Source: Phylloscopus collybita (taxonomy: Eukaryota; Chordata; Aves; Passeriformes; Phylloscopidae). Taken from it: 64,000 nt of DNA. The notes beneath the pieces were generated by a model, which had not been told where the DNA came from, ran no database searches, and saw only the letters and a list, made by a program, of their open reading frames with translations. The first letter of the stretch is position 1. Each line of letters begins with the position of its first letter. The stretch covers positions 31,514,001 through 31,578,000 of the forward strand of contig JAJNNQ010000026.1 in the NCBI GenBank assembly GCA_027886175.1, written 5' to 3'. The position numbers and the translations under genes were made by a program. Of the stretch, positions 10,067-18,700 are shown piece after piece.

Positions 10067-13000
10067 TCAGTTCTCACTTAGGATTAGGTTTTCCTGTGGT
10101 ACACAACTGGTTTTCCCATCTTTCTGCATCACCCACCAAGTGTTACCAGGTCCTTGAGCAAAAACAATCCCACGGGTGGGTTCACCTTTGCCCAAGGTGG
10201 GGTTTACCCAAACAGTCTTTCCTAAGATACCTCTCATATGTACCACAGGGACTTTGTCTCCATCCACTGTGTGCAAAGGGGTAGAGTGGGCAGGACCAGC
10301 TCGATTAATAGACCCTCGGGTGTTGACCATCCAGGTGGCCTTTGCTAAGTTCACTTCCCAATTTCTGAAGGTCCCCCCGCCAAGTGCTTTCAGGGTGGTC
10401 TTAAGCAGTCCATTGCACCGTTCAACTTTCCCGGCAGCTGGTGCATGATAAGGGATGTGATATATCCATTCAATGCCGTGTTCCTTAGCCCAGGTGTTTA
10501 TGAGGCTGTTCTTGAAATGAGTCCCGTTGTCCGACTCAATCCTCTCAGGGGTGCCATGTCTCCACAGGACTTGTTTTTCCAGGCCCAGGATGGTGTTCCG
10601 GGCGGTGGCATGAGGCACAGGATAGGTCTCCAGCCACCCAGTGGTGGCTTCCACCATGGTCAGCACGTAGCGCTTGCCTTGGCGGGTTTGGGGCAGAGTG
10701 ATGTAATCAATCTGCCAGGCCTCCCCATACTTGTACTTGGACCACCGTCCACCGTACCAGAGGGGCTTCACCCGCTTGGCCTGCTTGATGGCAGCACACG
10801 TCTCACAGTCGTGGATAACCTGTGAAATACTGTTCATGGTTAGATCCACCCCTCGGTCTCGTGCCCACTTATAGGTGGCATCTCTGCCTTGATGACCTGA
10901 AGCATCATGGGCCCACCGAGCTAGGAACAACTCTCCCTTGTGTTGCCAATCCAAGTCTACCTTGGATACCTTTATCCTCGCAGCTTGATCTACTTGCTCG
11001 TTGTTCCGGTGCTCCTCATTAGCCCGACTCTTGGGGACATGGGCATCCACATGACGGACTTTCACAGGTAGTTTCCCTACCCTGATGGCAATGTCCTTCC
11101 ACTCATCAGCAGCCCAGATTGGTTTTCCCCTACGCTGCCAGTTGGCTTTTTTCCACCTTTCCAGCCAGCCCCACAGAGCATTAGCCACCATCCACGAATC
11201 AGTGTAGAGGTAGAGCTTCGGCCACTTCTCTCTTTCAGCAATGTCCAGGGCCAATTGAACAGCTTTGAGTTCAGCAAGCTGGCTTGACCCACCTTCTCCT
11301 TCAGTGGCGTGTGCAACTTGTCTTGTGGGGCTCCATACGGCTGCTTTCCACTTCCGGTTCATCCCTACGATGCGACAGGAACCATCAGTGAAAAGAGCGT
11401 AGCGTGTTTCTTCTGCTGGCAGTTGGTTGTATGGTGGAGCTTCTTCAGCCCGGGTTACTTGTTCTTCTTCGTCAGTGAGACTGAAGTTCTCAGCTTCTGG
11501 CCAGTTGGTGATTACTTCCAAAATCCCAGGGCGATTCGGGTTACCAATACGGGCGCGCTGAGTGATGAGGGCGATCCATTTGCTCCATGTAGCATCGGTG
11601 GCATGGTGGGTGGAGGGAACCTTTCCTTTAAACATCCACCCCAGCACCGGTAGTCGGGGTGCCAGGAGGAGTTGTGCTTCAGTGCCAATCACCTCTGAGG
11701 CAGCTTGAACTCCTTCGTAGGCGGCCAAGATCTCCTTCTCTGTGGGAGTGTAGTTGGCTTCAGACCCTCTGTAGCTTCGGCTCCAGAATCCCAGTGGCCG
11801 GCCTCGAGTCTCACCTGGCACCTTCTGCCACAGGCTCCAGGACAGACCATGGCTCCCGGCTGCAGAGTAGAGCACGTTCTTTACCTCTGGTCCCGTCCTG
11901 ACTGGGCCAAGGGCTACCGCATGAGCGATCTCCTGCTTGATCTGGGCAAAGGCGTGTTGCTGTTCAGGGCCCCAGTGGAAATCGTTCTTCTTGCGGGTAA
12001 CCAGGTAGAGAGGGCTCACAATCTGACTGTACTCAGGGATGTGCATCCTCCAAAAGCCAATGGCCCCTAGGAAAGCTTGTGTTTCCTTCTTGTTGGTTGG
12101 TGGGGACATGGCAGTGATCTTATTGATGACCTCAGTGGGAATCTGACGCCGTCCATCTTGCCACTTCACTCCCAGGAACTGGATCTCTTGGGCAGGTCCC
12201 TTGACTTTGCTCTTCTTGATGGCAAAACCGGCTTCCAGGAGAATTTGGATGATCTTCTCTCCTTTCTCAAAGACTTCCATTGCCGTGTTCCCCCACACAA
12301 TGATGTCATCTATGTACTGTAGATGGTCCGGAGCCTCACCCTTTTCCAGTGCATCCTGGATCAGTCCATGGCAGATGGTGGGACTGTGCTTCCACCCCTG
12401 GGGCAGCCGATTCCAGGTGTACTGCACACCCCTCCAGGTGAAAGCAAACTGGGGTCTGCACTCTGCCGCCACAGGAATGGAGAAGAAGGCATTGGCAATG
12501 TCGATGGTCGCGTACCACTTTGCTGCCTTGGACTCCAGCTCGTACTGCAACTCCAACATGTCTGGCACAGCAGCGCTCAGTGGTGGCGTGACCTCATTCA
12601 GACCACGATAATCTACAGTCAATCTCCATTCCCCACTGGGCTTACGCACAGGCCAGATGGGGCTGTTAAAAGGTGAATGAGCCTTACTGACCACCCCTTG
12701 GCTCTCCAGTTTACGAATCATCTCATGGATCGGGGTCACAGAGTCTCTGTCAGTGCGGTATTGCCGACGGTGCACTGTTGCTGTGGCAATTGGTACCTGT
12801 TGTTCTTCAACTCTTAGCAGTCCCACAGCAGAAGGGTCATCTGAGAGACCAGGCAAGGTATTCAGTTGTTTGATCTCTTCCGTCTCTACAGCAGCTACTC
12901 CAAAAGCCCAACGATATCCTTTTGGGTCTTTGAAATATCCATTTCTGAGATAGTCTATGCCGAGGATGCACGGGGCCTCTGGGCCAGTCACAATGGGGTG

Positions 13001-13249
13001 TTTCTGCCACCCATTCCCAGTTAAACTCACTTCGGCTTCCACTACAGTCAGCTGCTGGGACCCTCCTGTCACTCCAGAAATAGAAATGGGTTCTGTTCCT
13101 ACATACCCTGATGGCATCAGGGTACATTGGGCACCAGTGTCAACCAAAGCCGTGTATTTTTGTGGGTCAGATGTGCCAGGCCATCGGATCCACACAGTCC
13201 AATAGATCCGATTATCCCTTTCCTCTACCTGGCTAGAGGCAGGGCCCCT
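10067..13249 (-). CDS. pol: Pro-Pol polyprotein: protease, reverse transcriptase, RNase H, integrase
   Basis: The frame is open for about 1060 codons from just after the gag TAG to a TGA at 10069-10067. Residues are counted here from the Val codon (GTG) at 13195, which is not a likely start. The protease has VDTGA (18-22) and ILGID (77-81). Reverse transcriptase has Asp232, LPQG (264-267) and YIDD (294-297). RNase H has Asp604, Glu642, Asp666 and Asp736. Integrase has the HHCC zinc site His763, His768, Cys797, Cys800 and a catalytic D,D-35-E of Asp830, Asp889, Glu925. All expected catalytic residues are therefore present. The enzymes would mature the particle, copy the RNA into DNA and insert it. 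There is no dUTPase domain and no downstream env. Being in the gag frame, it is probably made as a Gag-Pol fusion by reading through TAG. No frameshift was seen. Confidence 0.95.
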   Translation of the reverse strand, partial: RGPASSQVEERDNRIYWTVWIRWPGTSDPQKYTALVDTGAQCTLMPSGYVGTEPISISGVTGGSQQLTVVEAEVSLTGNGWQKHPIVTGPEAPCILGIDYLRNGYFKDPKGYRWAFGVAAVETEEIKQLNTLPGLSDDPSAVGLLRVEEQQVPIATATVHRRQYRTDRDSVTPIHEMIRKLESQGVVSKAHSPFNSPIWPVRKPSGEWRLTVDYRGLNEVTPPLSAAVPDMLELQYELESKAAKWYATIDIANAFFSIPVAAECRPQFAFTWRGVQYTWNRLPQGWKHSPTICHGLIQDALEKGEAPDHLQYIDDIIVWGNTAMEVFEKGEKIIQILLEAGFAIKKSKVKGPAQEIQFLGVKWQDGRRQIPTEVINKITAMSPPTNKKETQAFLGAIGFWRMHIPEYSQIVSPLYLVTRKKNDFHWGPEQQHAFAQIKQEIAHAVALGPVRTGPEVKNVLYSAAGSHGLSWSLWQKVPGETRGRPLGFWSRSYRGSEANYTPTEKEILAAYEGVQAASEVIGTEAQLLLAPRLPVLGWMFKGKVPSTHHATDATWSKWIALITQRARIGNPNRPGILEVITNWPEAENFSLTDEEEQVTRAEEAPPYNQLPAEETRYALFTDGSCRIVGMNRKWKAAVWSPTRQVAHATEGEGGSSQLAELKAVQLALDIAEREKWPKLYLYTDSWMVANALWGWLERWKKANWQRRGKPIWAADEWKDIAIRVGKLPVKVRHVDAHVPKSRANEEHRNNEQVDQAARIKVSKVDLDWQHKGELFLARWAHDASGHQGRDATYKWARDRGVDLTMNSISQVIHDCETCAAIKQAKRVKPLWYGGRWSKYKYGEAWQIDYITLPQTRQGKRYVLTMVEATTGWLETYPVPHATARNTILGLEKQVLWRHGTPERIESDNGTHFKNSLINTWAKEHGIEWIYHIPYHAPAAGKVERCNGLLKTTLKALGGGTFRNWEVNLAKATWMVNTRGSINRAGPAHSTPLHTVDGDKVPVVHMRGILGKTVWVNPTLGKGEPTRGIVFAQGPGNTWWVMQKDGKTSCVPQENLILSEN

Positions 13250-13252
13250 CTA
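13174..13252 (-). promoter_or_regulatory. Gag TAG with possible readthrough pseudoknot
   Basis: The gag stop is TAG (13252-13250) and pol goes on in the same frame. Ten nt later CCTCTA (13239-13234) and TAGAGG (13227-13222) can pair as a 6-bp stem around the loop GCCAGG (13233-13228). That whole loop is complementary to CCTGGC at 13180-13175, giving an H-type pseudoknot shape. Between them CGGATC (13210-13205) and GATCCG (13190-13185) can form an extra 6-bp hairpin. Murine leukaemia virus uses a UAG followed by an 8-nt spacer and a pseudoknot. That similarity is an inference; pairing was found by eye. Confidence 0.55.
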
Positions 13253-15010
13253 GCACTGGTTATCCCCTTCCTGAGCATACATACTAGAGGTTCCTTCAAG
13301 GGGATTCAACACAGCATTGGCAGCTTGGTTATAGGAGGCTGAGGCTACTTTCATTTTCGTAGATCCCCCTTGGTGATTGTTCCTCTCCTTGAGCTCACGC
13401 ACCCGTGCTGCCAGGACAGAAGTGGGTTTCCCATCCCACATTCCCATGTCTTCCCCATGGTCACGCAGATAAAACCACAGGTCAGCTCTTGGGGTGTACC
13501 CTCTCTCTCGAGCTGGGGGTCGTTGGGCTCTAACTCTGGGGCCTGTGACTCGCACTGGTGCCACATTGGAACTGTTTGTCCTCATCTCCTCCCTCACCCC
13601 CCTTATCTCTTCTTTGAGTTCTTTAACCACGGCAGAGATATGAGCCTGCATCGGGCCATTGATCATACTTTCATAATTCCTAAGCTTATTGGCAACAGAC
13701 CCCACTGTCTCTCGATTGTCCTCAGCATTAATTGTTGCAATAAAGGTGGTGTACTGAGATGGCCCTAGATTTGCCAGATTCCACAACATCTGCCCTGTGC
13801 ATTTAACCTTGTCAGGGTCATTATCATGCTGTCCACTCCTCCCAAAAAGTACCTCCAGCACCGCCACTTCCCTCAGCTGTTGGATCCCTTCCTCCAGAGT
13901 TTTCCAGCGCATTCTATGGTGGTGCTCCTGCATTCTTTCTTTGTGGATAAATCTCTCTCTCACACTCATTAAAAGCCGCTCCCAAAGGGAAAGGGGTCCT
14001 GGCTCTCTTACAAATACCTGATTTATACCTGAGTCCTGGGTCAAGGGTCCCAAATTCCTTGCCTCACCACTGTCCAATTGCACACCAGTACCCATGAGGT
14101 CCCATACCCGAAGTAGCCAGGCTGTGTAAGCCTCACGCCCCCGCCGTACGATATCTTTTTGCAGGTTACGGAGACTTTCATACGACAGGGACTCGGTGAT
14201 GATCTGAACATGTGATTCCCCTGCAGGTTGTGAGGGCCCTCCTTTCTTATTGTCTGGGTTTGCTGTTTTCACCTTAGATTTCTTTGTTTCCACAGGGGCA
14301 ACTGCCGCTGGCTGTGACTGCCCCTGTGGTTCAGCTGGGACCTGAGCAGTTGTAATCTCTGTGGGTTTCATTGCTGCACCATCAGGCTCTCTTTTGTCAG
14401 GGCAGGGGAAGGATTTCCCACTAGCTGGGGAAATGTACTCCCTCAGCATCTGGCCCATCTTCTCCTGCATCTCCTTCATCAGAGCCCCCACCCAAACCGG
14501 GTGGTTTATCTCTGAGGCAGGCTGTGGGGCAGGAGCGGACTCTTGGGCTGCATTCTTATTCTCTGGGGTACTTATTAAGGTGCTTACCCAGGCCAATTTC
14601 CCCTTATCTCTGAATGCCAAACAGAACAGGCATACCAGCAACACCAGCCACTGTATGATATCATTAGCACTTAGAGATTTCAACCCTTCAAAAACTGGTG
14701 GGGTGGACCCAAAAAACTGTGTGAAGGGCTGGGAGAAAATTTCCCCCGGTGCCATTTCCTTACAATAGGTACCATTGTTAAAGTAACCCCAGAAGCACAG
14801 AGTTAGCCTATGATAGCTATGAATCCATGTGCTTGCTTTCCAGAGGAAGTTAAAAATCCATGAATTTCTCACCTTATTAATCCACAAAATAAACTGAATG
14901 CCAGCCACAGTAGCCTTAGTCATAGGACCCATATTTACATAAGGAGTAGCAAATGGCAGAAATACAGCCACCACCACGTGCCACCCAAACCAGGGAAAGC
15001 TAGACCACAT
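13250..15010 (-). CDS. gag: Gag polyprotein (ERV-L/Fv1-like), 586 aa
   Basis: ATG at 15010-15008 is the first start after an in-frame TGA (15043-15041); A at -3 is favourable. The frame ends at TAG 13252-13250. The N-terminus begins Met-Trp-Ser, so there is no Met-Gly myristoylation site. Hydrophobic stretches lie at about 8-24 and 118-134. Residues 150-265 are Pro/Gln/Lys-rich and low in order. Residues 275-395 hold the block with WLLRVWDL (298-305), SLWERLL (341-347) and LEEGIQQLREVAVLEV (372-387), the part that recalls ERV-L Gag and Fv1 capsid. A possible coiled coil is at 456-477, followed by a basic Arg-rich stretch (486-505). No CCHC zinc knuckle is seen. It would form the particle shell. 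A later start (Met87) would remove the first hydrophobic stretch. Confidence 0.9.
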   Translation of the reverse strand: MWSSFPWFGWHVVVAVFLPFATPYVNMGPMTKATVAGIQFILWINKVRNSWIFNFLWKASTWIHSYHRLTLCFWGYFNNGTYCKEMAPGEIFSQPFTQFFGSTPPVFEGLKSLSANDIIQWLVLLVCLFCLAFRDKGKLAWVSTLISTPENKNAAQESAPAPQPASEINHPVWVGALMKEMQEKMGQMLREYISPASGKSFPCPDKREPDGAAMKPTEITTAQVPAEPQGQSQPAAVAPVETKKSKVKTANPDNKKGGPSQPAGESHVQIITESLSYESLRNLQKDIVRRGREAYTAWLLRVWDLMGTGVQLDSGEARNLGPLTQDSGINQVFVREPGPLSLWERLLMSVRERFIHKERMQEHHHRMRWKTLEEGIQQLREVAVLEVLFGRSGQHDNDPDKVKCTGQMLWNLANLGPSQYTTFIATINAEDNRETVGSVANKLRNYESMINGPMQAHISAVVKELKEEIRGVREEMRTNSSNVAPVRVTGPRVRAQRPPARERGYTPRADLWFYLRDHGEDMGMWDGKPTSVLAARVRELKERNNHQGGSTKMKVASASYNQAANAVLNPLEGTSSMYAQEGDNQC

Positions 15011-15076
15011 TATTCTGGCCAGTGGGCTTTTATCTAATACTCAAGAACTGTTATTCCTCTCTCTCAATGCCCTCGT

Positions 15077-15094
15077 GCCCCACGTTGGGCGCCA
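15077..15094 (-). other. Primer-binding site for tRNA-Lys1,2
   Basis: On minus the 18 nt TGGCGCCCAACGTGGGGC are the exact complement of the tRNA-Lys1,2 3' end including CCA. The site starts five bases (15099-15095) inside the 5' LTR edge, where minus-strand DNA synthesis would be primed. Class III elements are best known for tRNA-Leu priming (hence the L), so a lysine site is notable. Confidence 0.9.
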
Positions 15095-15099
15095 AAATC

Positions 15100-15790
15100 T
15101 GTCTTGGTTTAGAAAGACAGGTATCTGCCAGGGAAACTGAGGTTCCCCTAGGATGGAGAATACCAACCCCTCGCACCCCGACGAATTATAATTTTGCAAT
15201 CAAGGGCTCTCAGGCAAAAAATGTTGGGAATAGGAATAACAGTTCTTTACTAGGAGGTATTAACAATACAAATATGATAGGAAACAAAACCACCCAACCA
15301 ACCAAACAAATAAACAAATAAACAATAATTTTAGAAGAAAACCCTGACAAAGTCAGAGTTTCAATCTGACCCTGTGATTCAGGATGTTGATAACAGTCCG
15401 AACGTAAACAGTCCAAACACTTCTGGAGTGGCAGACGTGATCCTGTTGGAGCAGAGATGATTCCGCGAAGAAACCGGTTCAGGGACGGCCAGGAGGGAGA
15501 CAGGATGGCGAGCACAGGAGACAAAGAAGCTCTTGCCACACCGCACGAAGGAAGCGCCGAGCACCCCGCTCCTTCAGCAGGGCCGAACCACTCCTGCAGC
15601 AGGGCCGAACCGCCAACCCCCGGCCACCCCCCCCTCCCCCCCACCCCCCACCGCCAGGGCATGAGATGTATAGAAATGCAAATGCACCGCACAGGCTGGG
15701 GAAGGTAACAATGGCCTATCAAGGTGGGTCATCAGGCCTCAAAACAGATGTAAATAGAATACACAAAACCCAGCTCCACAACCCAAGACA
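15100..15790 (-). repeat. 5' LTR of the provirus (691 bp)
   Basis: It has the same TGTCTTGG...CCAAGACA ends as the 3' LTR. It differs from it at 15464, 15476 and 15490 and has one full 22-bp unit plus a partial (15575-15611) in place of five plus a partial. It would hold the promoter for minus-strand proviral transcription. I could not point to a convincing TATA box; AGTAAA is at 15246-15251. Confidence 0.95.
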
Positions 15791-15795
15791 CACAG
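15791..15795. repeat. Target-site duplication, upper copy (CACAG)
   Basis: This is an exact repeat of 9204-9208, directly outside the 5' LTR, showing that the whole provirus is one integration event. Confidence 0.9.
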
Positions 15796-18700
15796 CATTT
15801 TTATTTTTTGGTTTTAACAGGTGTCATTATCATTTTAGTGAATTAAAATAAAAATTAATTGTATTTCAGAAAGTATCTCTTACAAAGCTGTATAGAATCA
15901 TAAAATCATAAGTCATAGAATAGCTTGAATTGAAAATAGAGAAATGTTATTTACAGAAGATGTAGAGAAAATTGCTAAAGCAGAGGAAATAAAACTAGAA
16001 AGCATCTGCAGTTTTTAACTAATTTTTAATTTTTACAAAGAAAGCAAGATTAAAGACTTAATTTTTTAATTATTTAATTTTTGTAATATCACATCCTTTA
16101 ATAACATTTGAAGGGTTTGCCATCATCTTTGTGTCATGTGGAGTGACTGACACTTCTAAATGTTAGCTGTTTTCCCCATTTTTCTTTCTAGGACCTCTTC
16201 CTTTGATCACTGAAAGGTATTGGTTTGTGCCCACTATATACATGGCTGTGAAGACTTTGCATTGCTATTTTGACTGTAGCCTGGGTTTCAACCTTCTTTT
16301 CTGTCTAGGCAGGGCTTCACTCAAGAATTAGGGACAGTATTCTATTTGATTGGATCCTTGCATTCATGGAGAAATTAACTGATGTGAATGAAGCTGTGCC
16401 TGTATGCAAAGAGTCAATCTATGCAGATTTGATCATGGATACATTTTGTGTACCTTCATTGCAGATATGTATGGTTTAGACTAAAATCTTATCAGTAGTG
16501 TGAACATGCAGATTATGGTTTCTGTGGCTTTTTTCCTCTTTACAGTAGCTATTGCATATATGTTTTCTGCTTTCCTTCATAAGTAATAAATAATACCTAA
16601 GGGTTCATTTGAAGGAGTGGATGTCCATTCAGTATTGTATTCAGGAAGTAAATGTAAGCAATGAACCTTGATCATATTCTTATAACAAATCAGTACTCTT
16701 GAACACAGAAGTATTAATTTCTTTTCAAATCACAGGATATTTTTAAGACACACTATTTTTAGATTTTTGTGATAAATGGTACAGTATATAACCAATTTTT
16801 TTTTCATATGTATTATTTAAAATAATTTTTTTTGTCTTTTGTTGATGATGTTAATTTTGTTATTTGCGTGGGTGGATTTGCCATCACATTTTTTCTCCTT
16901 AGGAAATATTATGTGTTTCTGTCAGTCATGCATATATTATACCAACTTTTTAGTTTATAAGTACTTAAGTAAAAATCTTCAAATCTTCTCTTCTGCTTCT
17001 ATTTGTTAAGAGAAAGATGATGCCCTTGTGTGCTGGCTTGTGCTCAAATAAATCCTCACTTTACGGGCAAACTGGCAATGCATACTGGACCGGGTCCGAA
17101 AGTGTTGAAGCCCGTTTTATACCTTTGCCATGCTGCCTTGGAAAGTGGGAGATGCACTTTATTGGCAGCAATACTAAGAGAGGGCAGTCACTGTACAGTG
17201 CATTAAAATGCAGAAAAGTGGTTGTATTGCAGTAGCAGGCTGTACTCCCAGAGCCTCAGAAGACTGTTAAGTAGCTAAATCTCTCCTCAGTGTCATCCTA
17301 AGTTTCAGAAGGCTAACATATACCAAAGGACTCCTGGAAAGATTACTGACCACAGAGAGGAAATCTCAGACAACATAATACTATTTACCAAGCTAACTCT
17401 TTTGAATATGATTATTTTTACAGAAAAATTGACTGAGAGATTGAGGAACATCTTTCTTTCTGTGGTCAGAAACTTCAGAATCAACTCAGACAAATATTCT
17501 TTAAAATATTAAATAATAATGACAGAATACTTCTCAAACAATTTTGTCCAAAATTTGGAATTATTTTTTCATTAGAGTGCTTCTTCCCAGTATGGACAGC
17601 CAAAGAAAGACACAATTCAAGGAAGAAGGGATGGTGGAGGGAGAAGAGGAAGAAAATATGAGACGTTTATGCAGCTTAAATTTCATAGTGTGTGTGTGAT
17701 GAGTACCAGGAGGAGCTGAGGACAGGTACTGGTACTCTTCCACGGGGCTGCATGCTCCTGGAAAAAGACAATGTTCTCAAAGTTCTCCCTTATGTCAGCT
17801 GGGTCAGATCTGAAAGGCAGATCAGCTTTGAGGAAGAGATACTGCTCTATCAAATGGAAGATGTTGAAAAATGCTGGAGCAAGGAGGATTCTTTTGGAAG
17901 ACTAAAATTTTTTCCAACTGGGAAATTCTTTGATAATTTTACATGAAGTAATGATTTTTGACAGCTGGTTAGTCACTCTGGTTTCCATAAAGTACTGAAA
18001 GCATGCTCTAATGATATGTTGTAGTATTCATTTTTAAAAATGGAATGTAATCTTTTAGCAAGTCACACTGCTTAACACAAAACAGACTGTAAACATTTAC
18101 AGTGAGTTTTTTTCCCCAATCACACTGAATAATAATAATAAATCAAATTTAATTAGTTAGACTAGATGGTTTTCCATAAAACGGTTGTCAAAATTAAAAT
18201 TCACAATTAGCCTTCCTCATTTTTCTGTAGCACTGCTTGAAATCATGTCAAATAATTGATTTTCAGTTCAAAATCCTTAACTCCATTACATATTTCCATA
18301 GGTTTTTCTTCTGTTTGCCATAACAATTTGAAATTTTAACAACTGGAATGGAATAGAGCATGGCTTACAACTAAATTGGAGAGAGTAATTAAGAGGCAAT
18401 CTGCTTTTTCATTAAAGATATTGGTGAACTTCATATATTGCAGTTCCCAGTTCATGGATAGGTATACATTAAGTCCAATGTAAACCACTGAATTTGTTAT
18501 ACCATTGCAGTTAGATTAATTTTTTTTAATGTGATACAGTTACACAGTCTACGTGTACAACTGGTTTAGGGAAACAGAATTCAATCTAGTTAACCAACTT
18601 AAAAACCAAAATTTTCTCAGAAGTCTTTCAAATTGGATATATAGGACGTTAAATCTATTAAAATAGATTGAGGTTATACAAGGGGAAAAAGGAAAAAGTA

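Larger units (their letters stand above)
9209..15790 (-). mobile_element. Near-intact env-less ERV-L-like provirus (LTR-gag-pro-pol-LTR)
   Basis: A complete endogenous retrovirus reads right to left. The order on minus is 5' LTR (15790-15100), tRNA-Lys primer-binding site (15094-15077), gag (15010-13250), in-frame TAG, pro-pol (13249-10067), polypurine tract (about 10001-9991) and 3' LTR (9987-9209). A perfect 5-bp duplication, CACAG, flanks it. Apart from the TAG both frames are open from end to end and the enzyme active-site residues are present. No env or dUTPase frame is found. The capsid part of Gag recalls ERV-L and the related restriction gene Fv1, which with the 5-bp duplication and lack of env points to class III. 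Only three substitutions separate the LTRs, so insertion is recent. The class is an inference from family knowledge, not from a tree. Confidence 0.95.

Noticed and set aside
13193..13195. GTG as an independent pol start
   Set aside because: The frame is open upstream to the gag TAG, and retroviral pol is normally made as a Gag-Pol fusion.
13250..13300. -1 frameshift site at the gag-pol junction
   Set aside because: Gag and pol are in the same frame, so no frameshift is required.
10096..13342. Many plus-strand and other-frame open frames of 60-136 codons across the pol region
   Set aside because: They lie antisense or out of frame within pol, whose minus-strand frame carries all the enzyme motifs.
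13370..14768. Plus-strand open frames over gag (13370-13768, 14361-14768)
   Set aside because: Antisense shadows of the gag frame without domains of their own.
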